Notes: generated by a model from the letters alone, not told the origin. A stretch of DNA of 33,434 nt from Nitrospira sp. (GCA_024998645.1 JACOEJ010000016.1:1-33434); one strand, 5' to 3'; counted from the first letter of the stretch, positions 23,140-31,693 are shown. Numbers and translations: made by a program.

Positions 23140-26100
23140 CTATTGCCCTCCATGGGCGGGTTCGATGACGGGGTGGCTGTCTGTCGGCGGAGTGTCCTGT
23201 TGGGTACGGTCCTCGATCCATCGATAGAGGATCGGAAGGACGATCAACGTCAGCAAGGTGGAGCTGACCAATCCGCCGATGACGACGATTGCCAGCGGGC
23301 GCTGAACCTCCGAGCCGATGCCGTGAGCGAAGGCGAGAGGCATCAGGCCCAGCAACGCGACCAAGGCGGTCATGAGGACCGGTCGCAGGCGCAGCAACGC
23401 CCCGGATATCACAGCTTCGTCCAGCGTGGCGCCTTCCTCGCGCAGGGCATTCATGCAGGAGACTAGCACGATCCCGTTCAACACCGCCACGCCGAAGAGG
23501 TTGATGAAGCCGATCGAGGCCGGCACGCTGAGGTATTCCCCTGTCAGCCAGAGCGCGACCACACCGCCGATGAGCGCGAAGGGAAGGTTCAGAATGATGA
23601 GAGCCGCCTGACGCAGCGAGTCGAAGGTAGAGTACAGCAACAGGAATATCAATCCGATGGTGATGGGAACGATGAGCCGGAGCTTGGCCATCGCCCGCTC
23701 CATATTTTCGAACGAGCCTCCCCAGGCGACGGTGTAGCCGGCGGGAAGCACCACCTGGGTGGCGATCTTCTGCTGTGCTTCAGCGACCAAGCTGCCGATA
23801 TCGCGTCCCATCGTATTGAACCCGATTGAGACATACCGTTGGAGCTTTTCCCGGCTGATCCGGCCGGGGCCTTCCTCAAGGCGGACGCTTCCAAGGTCGG
23901 CGAGAGGGATCAGGGCTCCGTCCCTGCCGGTGACCAGAATGTTGCTGATCGTCTCGGCGCTGTTCCGGTATTGCTCCGGGAAGCGGACGATCAGCTCAAA
24001 TCGTTGCTGCCCCTCGTAGACGCGAGTCGCAACTTCGCCGCCGATCGCGGTGCCGATGATGTCCCGCACGTCGGCAACATTGATCGCGTGGCGTGCGATC
24101 TTGCCGCGATCGATGTCGATGGTGAGATAGGGTTGTCCGAAGAGTTGTTCTATCTTGATGTCCCGCACCCCGCGCACGGTGCTCAGCTGGCCGGCGATCT
24201 CCTCGGCCTTGCGGTGTAAGATCTCCAGGTCTTCCCCGAACAGCTTGACAGTCGCTTCTGTCCGGACGCCGGAGATCAGCTCGTCGACCCGCTGTTGGAT
24301 GGGCTGGCTGATCAGGAACGTCGCACCCGGGATTCGGGTCAACCGCTCGCGGAATTTCTGCATCAACTCAGGCATCGTCCGGGCGGTGGTCCATTGTTCC
24401 AGCGGGCGGAGTCGGACGACGGGGTCGCTTTCATTCGGTTCCTGCGGGTCATTTCCCAGCTCAGTTCGTCCTATTTTTGAGACCACCATCTCCACTTCCG
24501 GAAATTCCATCATGGCCTGCTGCATGCGCTTTTCGATTTCGATGGAAGCGGGGAGGGAGACGCTCGGTAACCGGATGGTTTGCGGGGCGACAGATCCTTC
24601 GTTGAGAATCGGGATGAATTCGCTGCCGAGGAATGGAAACAGGGCGAGGCTGCCGAGCAGTGAGCCCACTGCACCCACCAGCACGACGCTGGTATGTCCC
24701 AATGCCCACCGGAGCGACGGGGCATAGAGACGCTTGGTCCAGCGGACGATCCAGGGATCTTCCTCGCTCCCCCGCTTCAACATGAGGGAACAGAGGACCG
24801 GCGACAGCGTGAGCGACAGCACCAGGGAGGTCAGCAGAGCGATCATGATGGTGTAGGCGAGCGGTTTGAACATCTTGCCCTCCATCCCGTGCAGGGACAG
24901 CAGCGGCAGGAACACCAGAATGATGATCAGGATGCCGAAGACGACCGGCTGTCCTACTTCTTTGACGGATCTGGTGATCAGCTCGAGGCGCGGGACCGCA
25001 GCGGACGAGTGCTCCGAGAGGTGCCGGTAGACATTCTCGACCACCACCACGGAGCCGTCCACGATCATGCCGATGGCAATGGCCAGCCCGCCCAGCGACA
25101 TGAGATTGGCCGTGAGTCCGACCTGGCCCATGACGATGAACGTGGCGAGGGGGGACAGCACCAGGGTCGCGACAACGATCAGCGCGCTGCGGAGATTGCC
25201 CAGGAAGAGCACCAGCACCACGATGACCAGCACCACGCCTTCGGCGAGCGATTTATACACCGTACTCAAAGCGGCCGTGATCAATTCGATCCGGTCATAG
25301 AACGGCACGATACGCAGTCCATCCGGCAGCAGATGCAGACGGTGTATGTCGTCGATGCGTGCCTTGATGCTTTCGACGACGTCGCGCGCATTGCCCCCTC
25401 GCAACATGAGGACGATCCCGCTGACCACTTCGCGGTCTCCGTTCAACACGGTTGCCCCGTGCCGGACCGCATGGTCGATCAACACCTGCGCCACATCGCT
25501 GACGAAGACCGGCGTGCCGCCGGCTTCCTTGATGACGATGCGCCCGACGTCTTCGAGCGACCGAATCAGACCGATCCCGCGCACGATATATTTCTCGTCG
25601 TGCTTTTCCAGAATATTGCCGCCGGCGTTGGCGTTGTTGCTGGCTACGGCGTCGAAGACCTCGCGAAGGGTCAGATTGTATTTGCGTAACATGGCCGGCT
25701 CGACCAGTACTTGATACTGCTTGACGAAGCCGCCCATGGAGTTCACGTCGATCACTTCCGGGGTGCTCTTCAGCAGCGGCCGGATAATCCAATCCTGAAT
25801 CGTGCGCTGATCGATCAAGTTTTGGTGAGTCACCGCTTCGTCCGGGACGGGCCCGCGGGCGTCGGACAGGTAGTACTGGAAGACCTCACCCAACCCGGTG
25901 CTGTTCGGCACGAGCATCGGTTCTGTGCCGGGGGGGAGCTGTTCTTTTACCTCGATCAAACGCTCGAGCACGAGTTGGCGCGCCAGGTTGATGTCCATCG
26001 CATCGTCGAACACGATGGTCACCAGTGACAGACCGACCTTGGTCAGGGACCGCATTTCCATGAGCGCGGGGACGCCGGTCAGTTGTAGTTCGATGGGGTA

Positions 26101-26298
26101 GGTTACCAGCCGCTCGACTTCAGCGGGCGATAGTCCGGGCGCCTTCGTGACGACCTGCACGAGCACGCTGGTGACATCGGGAAAGGCGTCGATCGGGATG
26201 GTTCGAAAGGAATAGAGTCCCCCGATGCCGAGCATGATGGCGAAGATCACGACGAGCATGCGCTGGCGGAGTGAAATGTCGAGCAGGCGGGTGACCAT
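23140..26298 (-). CDS. Heavy-metal efflux RND pump (CusA/CzcA family)
   Basis: This 1052-aa inner-membrane pump belongs to the heavy-metal efflux RND family, exporting metal ions from the periplasm or cytoplasm through a trimeric complex with an adaptor and a TolC-type channel. It shows the N-terminal YSFRTIPIDAFPDVTSVLVQ, the porter domains, and TM4 IAIGMIVDGSVVVVENVYRH with D414 and E421. The classical DFG of CzcA before VDG is replaced by AIG, so the motif does not match typical Zn/Co/Cd pumps, and Cu/Ag-type pumps have VDAA. Metal specificity is therefore open (Ni, Cu and others). The length is normal. The ATG overlaps the adaptor stop by 1 nt, so the genes are coupled. Confidence 0.93.
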   Translation of the reverse strand: MVTRLLDISLRQRMLVVIFAIMLGIGGLYSFRTIPIDAFPDVTSVLVQVVTKAPGLSPAEVERLVTYPIELQLTGVPALMEMRSLTKVGLSLVTIVFDDAMDINLARQLVLERLIEVKEQLPPGTEPMLVPNSTGLGEVFQYYLSDARGPVPDEAVTHQNLIDQRTIQDWIIRPLLKSTPEVIDVNSMGGFVKQYQVLVEPAMLRKYNLTLREVFDAVASNNANAGGNILEKHDEKYIVRGIGLIRSLEDVGRIVIKEAGGTPVFVSDVAQVLIDHAVRHGATVLNGDREVVSGIVLMLRGGNARDVVESIKARIDDIHRLHLLPDGLRIVPFYDRIELITAALSTVYKSLAEGVVLVIVVLVLFLGNLRSALIVVATLVLSPLATFIVMGQVGLTANLMSLGGLAIAIGMIVDGSVVVVENVYRHLSEHSSAAVPRLELITRSVKEVGQPVVFGILIIILVFLPLLSLHGMEGKMFKPLAYTIMIALLTSLVLSLTLSPVLCSLMLKRGSEEDPWIVRWTKRLYAPSLRWALGHTSVVLVGAVGSLLGSLALFPFLGSEFIPILNEGSVAPQTIRLPSVSLPASIEIEKRMQQAMMEFPEVEMVVSKIGRTELGNDPQEPNESDPVVRLRPLEQWTTARTMPELMQKFRERLTRIPGATFLISQPIQQRVDELISGVRTEATVKLFGEDLEILHRKAEEIAGQLSTVRGVRDIKIEQLFGQPYLTIDIDRGKIARHAINVADVRDIIGTAIGGEVATRVYEGQQRFELIVRFPEQYRNSAETISNILVTGRDGALIPLADLGSVRLEEGPGRISREKLQRYVSIGFNTMGRDIGSLVAEAQQKIATQVVLPAGYTVAWGGSFENMERAMAKLRLIVPITIGLIFLLLYSTFDSLRQAALIILNLPFALIGGVVALWLTGEYLSVPASIGFINLFGVAVLNGIVLVSCMNALREEGATLDEAVISGALLRLRPVLMTALVALLGLMPLAFAHGIGSEVQRPLAIVVIGGLVSSTLLTLIVLPILYRWIEDRTQQDTPPTDSHPVIEPAHGGQ

Positions 26299-27548
26299 CA
26301 GGCTTGTTTTTTCAAGAATTCGGATTTCAAGATGAAGGCGCCGTGCGTGACGACCGGCTCGCCTTCGGTGAGGCCCCCGAGGATGGTGCTATGGGTGCCG
26401 TTGGATTCCCCGACTTGGACCTCGCGGACTTCATATTCAGTCACGTTGCGTTGCACGAAGACGAAGGTCCGGTTCTGGTCCCGCTGGAGCGCGGCTTCCG
26501 GGACGGCCAACCGGTCAGGCTGCGATTCAGAGAAGAGGCGGATTGTGGCGAACATTTCCGGTTTCAGTCGTCCCTCTGGGTTGGGGAGTTCAAGCCGCAG
26601 TTGCATCGTGCGTGTCGCAGGATCAAGGACATCGCCGACATAGGTAATCGTTCCCTTGAAGGTTTCACGCGGATAGGCATTGATGCGCACTTCTGCCTGT
26701 CTGCCACCGGAGGCATGGACGGTGTGGACGAACGGAATGTCTTTTTCGGGGATGTTGGCTCGCACCCAGACTTCTGAGAGATCGGCGACCACGAACAACT
26801 TTTCAGTGGTCTCAACGACTTCTCCCCTGGTCAGGTTGCGTCCGATGATGCGGCCGGCAAAGGGTGCCACGATCGGCACATGGGAGCGAATGTCCCGGCT
26901 CTTATCGAGTCGACGGAATTCGTCGTTGTTCATACCGAGGAGTTTCAGATGGTCGCGCGCCTCGTGGGCTTCCGCCTGCATGCTGAGCAGTTCTGCCTGC
27001 CGGCGCTGGGCTTCCGCTTCGCCGATCACTTGTTCCTGCAGCAGAAATTTGGCTCGCGCGTAGGCCTGCTCGGCGACATGCAGTTTGGCTCGGGCTTTCA
27101 AATAGGCGGATTGCGCCAGGCCCAGATCGCTGCTGTACAAGATGGCCAGGAGGGCGTTGGCTTCGACCTGTTGCCCTAAGTCAGCGTAGACATCCACGAC
27201 ACGACCTCGGACCAGGGTCGTAATGTCGGCCATGGCGCGCTCGTTCGGTTGCACAATGGCGGGAAACTCGCGGTAGGTTCGGAAATCGCTTCGAGTCGCC
27301 GGCTGGACGACCAGCCCGATACGGGCGGATTCTTCCGCTGTCAGGGTAACGATGCCAGGGGCTGAAGTGGTACCTGGGGGATGGGCTACGGCGGCATCGC
27401 CGGGTGCCTGGTTGCATCCTGAATGAGCCAGGAGCACGGCGACCATCAGGCCTGCAACGAGATGAAGTTGGACGCGCAATAGTGAGCTCATAACGGAAGC
27501 GTTCTCCATTGTGCCGCATCGGCTGCGACAGGGGGGCTGCAAGGTCAT
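26298..27548 (-). CDS. RND efflux periplasmic adaptor (CusB/CzcB family), lipoprotein
   Basis: This is the membrane fusion protein joining the RND pump to its outer-membrane channel. It carries a barrel-sandwich hybrid (LVRGRVVDVYADLGQQVEANALLA and its return strand VAPFAGRIIGRNL), a helical hairpin (AYLKARAKLHVAEQAYARAK), a beta-barrel (WVRANIPEKDIPFVH, VLDPATRTMQLRLEL) and a membrane-proximal domain. A lipobox HSGC gives C45. The ATG at 27548 overlaps the upstream stop (ATGA) and has GGAGG 6 nt ahead, so it is chosen, although it puts 26 residues before the signal; ATG 27491 would give a more usual signal peptide. No His-rich metal-binding extension is present. Confidence 0.92.
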   Translation of the reverse strand: MTLQPPCRSRCGTMENASVMSSLLRVQLHLVAGLMVAVLLAHSGCNQAPGDAAVAHPPGTTSAPGIVTLTAEESARIGLVVQPATRSDFRTYREFPAIVQPNERAMADITTLVRGRVVDVYADLGQQVEANALLAILYSSDLGLAQSAYLKARAKLHVAEQAYARAKFLLQEQVIGEAEAQRRQAELLSMQAEAHEARDHLKLLGMNNDEFRRLDKSRDIRSHVPIVAPFAGRIIGRNLTRGEVVETTEKLFVVADLSEVWVRANIPEKDIPFVHTVHASGGRQAEVRINAYPRETFKGTITYVGDVLDPATRTMQLRLELPNPEGRLKPEMFATIRLFSESQPDRLAVPEAALQRDQNRTFVFVQRNVTEYEVREVQVGESNGTHSTILGGLTEGEPVVTHGAFILKSEFLKKQA

Positions 27549-28831
27549 AAGGCGCCTCCCACGGCTCGTTCCAGGCGCGCGAGGGAGACCGACAATTCGT
27601 ACCGCGCTTGGGCGTAGTCCATCTGGATCTGGCGTTGCACACGCTGGGCATCAAAGACGTCGAGAAGACTCGACGCCCCTTGCTGGAAACTGAACTGAGC
27701 GAGCCGCAAGGCCTCTTGAGCTTGTTTCAACAAGCCCTTGTCAAACACGTCGATCAGTTCGGCCGTCGTTCTGGCGTCTTGGTAATGCTGAAAAATGGCT
27801 CTCGCCAGTTCGTTGCGCGTCCGCAGCAACTCGGCTTCGTGATGCCGCTTGGATCCCAGCGACGCGGCGATTTCTCCTTCCCGGCGGTACCAGAGCGGCA
27901 TGGGGATGGACAGTCCTCCTTGTACCGCTTCCCGGCCGATCTCGCGCCAGTAGCTGCCGTTCACCGTCACGCTGGGAACTCTTGATTGTCGCTCAAATTC
28001 GATCTTCCAGTCCGATTGTTCGACCGATTTCAGCAGCCGTTGAATGGACGGATGCTGGGTACCCATGCGAACGATCAATCCGTCAAGGTGGATTTCCTTC
28101 GACATGCCCGTGAAGTCGCCCTGAACGACATACGTTGCTCCGAGCGCCCCGCCGGTCAGGCTATCCACTACCGCCCGATTGATGCGCACGGCGTTTTCTG
28201 CTCGGGCGAGCTGTTGCCGGGCTTTCAGCACTTCGACTTCGGCTTTGATCGATTCGAATTGCGGGGCTTCTCCTGATTTCACACGGGCCTTGACGATCCG
28301 CGCGACGCTCTCGACGATGTCGAGATTCTGCTGGGCCAGCGAAGCATCCCGTTGGGCCAGCAACAGGTCGTAGAAGGCGACCTTGACTTGTGTGGTCAGA
28401 TGCAAGCGTGTTTCCGACATGCCGGCGCTGGCTGTCGCCAGCCCCGCGTCGGCCACCCCTTGGCGGGCCTTGCGCATCGCCGGCCATTCCAACGGCTGTC
28501 CGATGGTCACGTTGTATTCCGTGAGCTTTTCGCGGTCGAGGGATTCACGGATATTGGCACGACCGGTGTCCCGTACTTCACCGTAGCCCATGTAGCCGGT
28601 GACGGTGGGATTCGGATAGGCGCCGGCGGCAGTCTGTTGGCCACGCTGCTGATCGATGGTGCCTTCTGCGGACGACACGGCCGGGTTCTTCGCCATGGCC
28701 AGGTCGAGAATCGAGTCGAGGGTATAGGCTGATGGCGCCGGTTCCAGCGCGAAGCTGAGCGAAGCCGGCATTGCGGTGCCATATAGTGTGGCGCTGAAGC
28801 CGATGAGCGAAAGAGCAGAGCGAATTCTCAT
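27545..28831 (-). CDS. TolC-family outer-membrane efflux channel (CusC/CzcC type)
   Basis: This 428-aa protein is the outer-membrane component of the metal efflux complex. It starts with a signal peptide (hydrophobic LIGFSATLYGTAM, cleavage near LSFALEP) and has two OEP repeats made of long coiled-coil helices and short strands. YTLDSILDLAMAKNPAV opens the first repeat, ALRLAQFSFQQGASSLLDVF is the typical second-repeat motif, and ARYELSVSLARLERAVGG is a standard end. It lacks a lipobox. The ATG at 28831 has GGAG at 8 nt; an earlier in-frame start would sit before the signal peptide. It is first in the run tolC - adaptor - pump, with a cupredoxin-like gene just upstream. Confidence 0.93.
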   Translation of the reverse strand: MRIRSALSLIGFSATLYGTAMPASLSFALEPAPSAYTLDSILDLAMAKNPAVSSAEGTIDQQRGQQTAAGAYPNPTVTGYMGYGEVRDTGRANIRESLDREKLTEYNVTIGQPLEWPAMRKARQGVADAGLATASAGMSETRLHLTTQVKVAFYDLLLAQRDASLAQQNLDIVESVARIVKARVKSGEAPQFESIKAEVEVLKARQQLARAENAVRINRAVVDSLTGGALGATYVVQGDFTGMSKEIHLDGLIVRMGTQHPSIQRLLKSVEQSDWKIEFERQSRVPSVTVNGSYWREIGREAVQGGLSIPMPLWYRREGEIAASLGSKRHHEAELLRTRNELARAIFQHYQDARTTAELIDVFDKGLLKQAQEALRLAQFSFQQGASSLLDVFDAQRVQRQIQMDYAQARYELSVSLARLERAVGGAL

Positions 28832-28874
28832 ATACAGGGCTCCGGTGAACGCAACGAGCATATCCGTTTCATCG

Positions 28875-29324
28875 TTAGGTCGCTCGCGCAGTGATGACGA
28901 TCTTAGCGGTCGGGGTCATGCTGCGCAATGGATCCTCTGGCTTGAGCCAGACGTTGTATTGGATGGACCCGGCACGGGCGAAGCAGAGGCTTACGTACGC
29001 ATTCGGTGGAATGGTGGCCGTATCGTCAAGCGATCCGAAACGCGAGAAACCCGTCTGGCAGGAGACGCCTGATCCGTCCAGCTGACTGAGCAGGCTGATT
29101 TTGACTGGCTCGCTTCGCAGGTTCTGCCAGCGTACCTCGTCACCGACATGAACATCCAAGCGTTGCGGGCTGACGGCATCCTGAATGTGGATGTAATGGG
29201 TATGTACTGGAGCCGTGCCGGGTGACGCCGCCGCGCAGGCGGCCAGGAGACCAGCCATTAAGCATAGCCCCACCCATCCGGTTGCGCGATGAGTGATGGA
29301 GAAACCAGGATTCCTTCTGTACAT
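28875..29324 (-). CDS. Cupredoxin-like lipoprotein
   Basis: This 149-aa lipoprotein has lipobox LLAAC (C30, Ala at +2). The rest is a small beta-sandwich of cupredoxin type: VHTHYIHIQDAVSPQRLDVH, then VGDEVRWQNLRSEPVKISLL, and a late AGSIQYNVWLKPE. The usual blue-copper set (His after strand 3, then Cys-x-x-His-x-x-Met near the end) is not complete. Cys residues occur in VSCQTGF and SLCFARA and may pair instead. It may therefore bind metal differently or only carry the fold. AAAGG precedes the ATG. Its place directly before a heavy-metal efflux operon suggests periplasmic metal handling. Confidence 0.76.
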   Translation of the reverse strand: MYRRNPGFSITHRATGWVGLCLMAGLLAACAAASPGTAPVHTHYIHIQDAVSPQRLDVHVGDEVRWQNLRSEPVKISLLSQLDGSGVSCQTGFSRFGSLDDTATIPPNAYVSLCFARAGSIQYNVWLKPEDPLRSMTPTAKIVITARAT

Positions 29325-29378
29325 ATCGTACCTTTCTTTTCGAGGTAAGTGCCGAATCTTCCATTCATCGATTGGATG

Positions 29379-29771
29379 TCAATGTTCTTGGAGTAGTGCG
29401 GCGATCGACGTTAGTAGTGTGTCGAGCTCGTAGGGCTTGTGGATTGTCCGGTCGGCGCCAAACGATGTGGCCACAGCCAACAGGTCGGCATGGCTGCTCC
29501 CGCCGCTCATGGCGATTAGTTTTATCAGCGGCATTTCGCGCCGTAAGGTTAGAATGGTTTCCAGCCCTTCTTTGCCGGGCATGAACAGATCTACAATGAC
29601 CAGAGAGCACGGTTCTTGTTTGGCGATCGCCAATCCGTCATCTCCTTCTTGGGCTTCCCGAACCTCATACCCAGCTTCTTCGAGCGCGAGTCGGAGGAGC
29701 CTGCGAATATCGGGATCGTCGTCGATGACGAGGATCGTATGGGTGTTCGGCGTATCAGCTCGGTCGGTCAT
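29379..29771 (-). CDS. Single-domain response regulator (CheY-like receiver)
   Basis: This 130-aa protein is a receiver domain without an output domain. The active site is complete: the acid pair D17-D18 in ILVIDDDPDIR, phospho-acceptor D61 in VIVDLFMPGKEG, S89 in LIAMSGG at the Thr/Ser position, and K112 in IHKPY. It is expected to be phosphorylated and to act through protein contacts or as a phosphorelay intermediate. AGGA lies at a good distance before the ATG. It is separated by 358 nt from the next receiver gene and lies upstream of the cupredoxin-like/efflux block on the same strand. Its partner kinase cannot be deduced from sequence. Confidence 0.92.
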   Translation of the reverse strand: MTDRADTPNTHTILVIDDDPDIRRLLRLALEEAGYEVREAQEGDDGLAIAKQEPCSLVIVDLFMPGKEGLETILTLRREMPLIKLIAMSGGSSHADLLAVATSFGADRTIHKPYELDTLLTSIAALLQEH

Positions 29772-30129
29772 TTCTTTATCCTACTGGCATCCCCATCAGG
29801 GGAATCGGTATCGTCCTCCTCGGGGGAGGTGGGCGTTTCGTGAAAAGTTCCTGGGATGGCTTGGACGATTCTGTCGACCGGTCCCGCCGGTGTTTCTTCT
29901 CTTGGCGGCGGTCTACTCAGGGGGATCTGGGTCGAGAAGCACGGCGACTGGTCCTGTAGGGTTAGTGCGCAACATCACTGCGTGTCCAGAGCCAGACCAA
30001 TGGGTGCGTCATATCTATCGATGAATCCCGTTCAGGAGGGGCAACGCTATGAGTCGATGCCACGTGATTCATCGGCAGGCCTTCCTCACCCATTGATCTG
30101 ACTATGCTGGATAAGTTGTGTGAATCATC
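29772..30129. other. Gene-free gap between two receiver genes
   Basis: These 358 nt hold no convincing gene; an 81-codon frame on the plus strand at 29856-30101 lacks a ribosome binding site and protein-like composition. Two short hairpins are visible, TCCCC-ATCA-GGGGA (29790-29803) and CCTCC-TCGGG-GGAGG around 29815-29828. Both are close to the start of the downstream receiver gene and could affect its translation. A promoter for that gene probably lies here, but no clear -35/-10 pair was found. Confidence 0.45.
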
Positions 30130-30591
30130 TCAAAGTCGCTGGCGTCGCCCGGAAAATACCGAGGCGCACTTCAGTTTCAATAGTTCCTGGTCAAGAGGTT
30201 TTACGATGTATTCATGTGCCCAAAGGCGGACCGCATTCCGGAGTTTGTCGATATGGGGTATGCGAGCCATCACGATAACCGGAATGGCTGGATGGCGATC
30301 TTTCATTTCTTGAAGGACGGCCATGCCGCCGAGAACCGGCATATCCATTTCGAGCAGCATGCCTGCGAACTCTGTGACTGAGTCTGTTTGAGCGAGTCGT
30401 GCGAGCCCGGATACGCCATTGTCTTCCCCCTCGGCCTCGAATCCCCACTGGGCCAATTGGCTGCACACAGACAGACGGATGTCATCATCATGATCAACCA
30501 CCAGGATGCGCCGACGGACTGCTGAATCTGTCATCATGCTGGGATCCTGCTCTGCCATCATGTCGTGCTGGAATAAGGCAGCCACTCTCAT
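30130..30591 (-). CDS. Degenerate receiver-domain protein (Glu at phospho-acceptor site)
   Basis: This 153-aa protein has the receiver fold, but three of its five conserved positions are changed. RILVVDHDDDIR keeps D33 but has H34 in place of the second acid. MLLEMDMPVLGG has E81 where the phosphorylated Asp should be. VIVMARIPH has A109 in place of Thr/Ser. Only the Lys (K131 in YIVKPLD) remains. Phosphorylation by the usual chemistry is unlikely; Glu at this place often imitates the phosphorylated state. The ATG at 30591 forms an ATGA overlap with the preceding small gene and has AGGGA about 9 nt upstream; ATG 30537 would match the domain edge more tightly. There is no output domain. Confidence 0.83.
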   Translation of the reverse strand: MRVAALFQHDMMAEQDPSMMTDSAVRRRILVVDHDDDIRLSVCSQLAQWGFEAEGEDNGVSGLARLAQTDSVTEFAGMLLEMDMPVLGGMAVLQEMKDRHPAIPVIVMARIPHIDKLRNAVRLWAHEYIVKPLDQELLKLKCASVFSGRRQRL

Positions 30592-30896
30592 TGCGGGCAT
30601 TCCCTAACGGAGTGACTCTGATGTCTTGTTCCGATCGATTCTGCCGTGAAGGCGTGCCCTTGCGGGTGTCTGATGTTGCGGCCGATTTGTCGCGGGTGGG
30701 TAACACGATGGGATAGGATGAGCGAATCCGTGATGTCGCCGCATAGAAGGCATCGCTGTCCCGGAAAGGACAGATGGCCTCCTCCGGAGCTCCAGTCTAC
30801 AAACACTTCTTGGACGGTCGGTCCCTGACAGCGCGTGCACTCCTTGCCGTGGTGCGTTTCCGCCTCGGATCGCTTTCTCGGTGTTGTGATGGCCAT
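30588..30896 (-). CDS. Small zinc-ribbon-like protein, 102 aa
   Basis: This small protein has two CxxC knuckles, KECTRCQGP and QRCLLCGDITD, separated by about 30 residues (VQEVFVDWSSGGGHLSFPG), which fits a zinc ribbon. The remainder is basic and His-rich (SHRVTHPRQIGRNIRHPQGH) and probably disordered. No family name can be given with confidence. The ATG at 30896 is chosen because the knuckles follow soon after and AAGGA lies upstream; the longer in-frame region before it overlaps the preceding gene. The stop is ATGA-coupled to the degenerate receiver gene, so the two are probably made together. Confidence 0.66.
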   Translation of the reverse strand: MAITTPRKRSEAETHHGKECTRCQGPTVQEVFVDWSSGGGHLSFPGQRCLLCGDITDSLILSHRVTHPRQIGRNIRHPQGHAFTAESIGTRHQSHSVRECPQ

Positions 30897-30909
30897 ACAG
30901 ATGCATTCC

Positions 30910-31194
30910 TTACACAGGAGAGCCCGTGGTAATCCGTAGCTGCGGGGACTGCTGGATCGGGGAGTCCGGCACGTTCCAGTCGGCAGCATATCGGTCCCCG
31001 CGTCCGAACGTGATGAGTTGGTGATAGAACCGTTCACAGTCATGACAATAGGTATCTTCGATCATGGCGTTGTCCGGCAGGAGCGGGCTGTCCTTCAACG
31101 TTCCAATCTCCTGCCCTCCACGTGCCGGACCGGCCTCGGTCCTTTCGCAGGTCAGACGTCGACAAAATCCGCAGAGTGTCATTTTCGTAGCCAT
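30910..31194 (-). CDS. Small Cys-motif protein, 94 aa (putative zinc binding)
   Basis: This 94-aa protein begins MATKMTLCGFCRRLTCER, giving a CxxC plus a third Cys, and has a second pair, YCHDCERFYHQLITFG, about 40 residues later. Four or five Cys and nearby His suggest a zinc-binding knuckle. GAGGGAG precedes the ATG at good spacing. The C-terminus is Pro/Ser-rich. It lies 13 nt before the zinc-ribbon-like gene in the same direction, within a row of response regulators. I do not know the family. A role as a small regulator or adaptor in this signalling cluster is only a guess from position. Confidence 0.68.
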   Translation of the reverse strand: MATKMTLCGFCRRLTCERTEAGPARGGQEIGTLKDSPLLPDNAMIEDTYCHDCERFYHQLITFGRGDRYAADWNVPDSPIQQSPQLRITTGSPV

Positions 31195-31246
31195 TGTGAC
31201 TCCCTCTCAACTAATCCGATCAAGCGCTTCGTGCGCCGGATTTTGC

Positions 31247-31693
31247 CTATCGGGCCGGTCTTCCTTCTGCGTGCGCCGATGATTTTCTCGCCTGGGGCGG
31301 TGGGACATAGGGTACGGCCTTGTGTGCGTGAAGGCTGCCGATCATGGACCGCAATGAGCCGACCAAATCGGTCGTCGCGCCTTTGACGAGATAGCCGGCT
31401 GCCCCTGCTGCAAACGCTGCGGCCACGTAAGAAGGTTCGGCGTGGGCGGTCAGAAAGATGACCCGTGTGTGGGGGGCGATATCTTTCAGCAACCGGGCGG
31501 CCTGGAGGCCGTCGACTTTCGGCATGTTGATATCGGAGATGATCACATCCGGTTGCAGGCTCTGGGCGTATTGCAGGAGTATTTCGCCATCCTCTGCTGC
31601 ACCGACGACTTTAAATTCCGGTTCCAGAATGACGCGGAGAAGTTCTCGGATTTGGGGGTGATCGTCGGCCAGCAGAATGCGAGTCCGTTTCAT
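31247..31693 (-). CDS. Receiver-only response regulator, NarL-like without HTH
   Basis: This 148-aa protein is a receiver closely resembling that of the NarL-type neighbour: RILLADDHPQIRELLRVIL with acid pair D10-D11, phospho-acceptor D54 in VIISDINMPKVDG, Thr in VIFLTAHAE and Lys in GYLVKGATT. After about residue 125 the expected LuxR-type DNA-binding domain is missing and is replaced by a short Pro/Ala/Arg tail. The ATG follows TGGAGG at 7 nt; an in-frame start at 31729 is upstream of that site. It may compete for phosphate from the same kinase or act by dimerising with the NarL-like regulator. It could have arisen by duplication and loss of the output domain. Confidence 0.9.
   Translation of the reverse strand: MKRTRILLADDHPQIRELLRVILEPEFKVVGAAEDGEILLQYAQSLQPDVIISDINMPKVDGLQAARLLKDIAPHTRVIFLTAHAEPSYVAAAFAAGAAGYLVKGATTDLVGSLRSMIGSLHAHKAVPYVPPPQARKSSAHAEGRPAR

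Noticed and set aside
24694..25689. 331-codon plus-strand frame opposite the metal RND pump
   Set aside because: Highly charged Asp/His/Gln-rich product typical of antisense reading; the minus-strand pump is unambiguous.
29856..30101. 81-codon plus-strand frame in the gap between receiver genes
   Set aside because: No ribosome binding site and no protein-like pattern; treated as non-coding.
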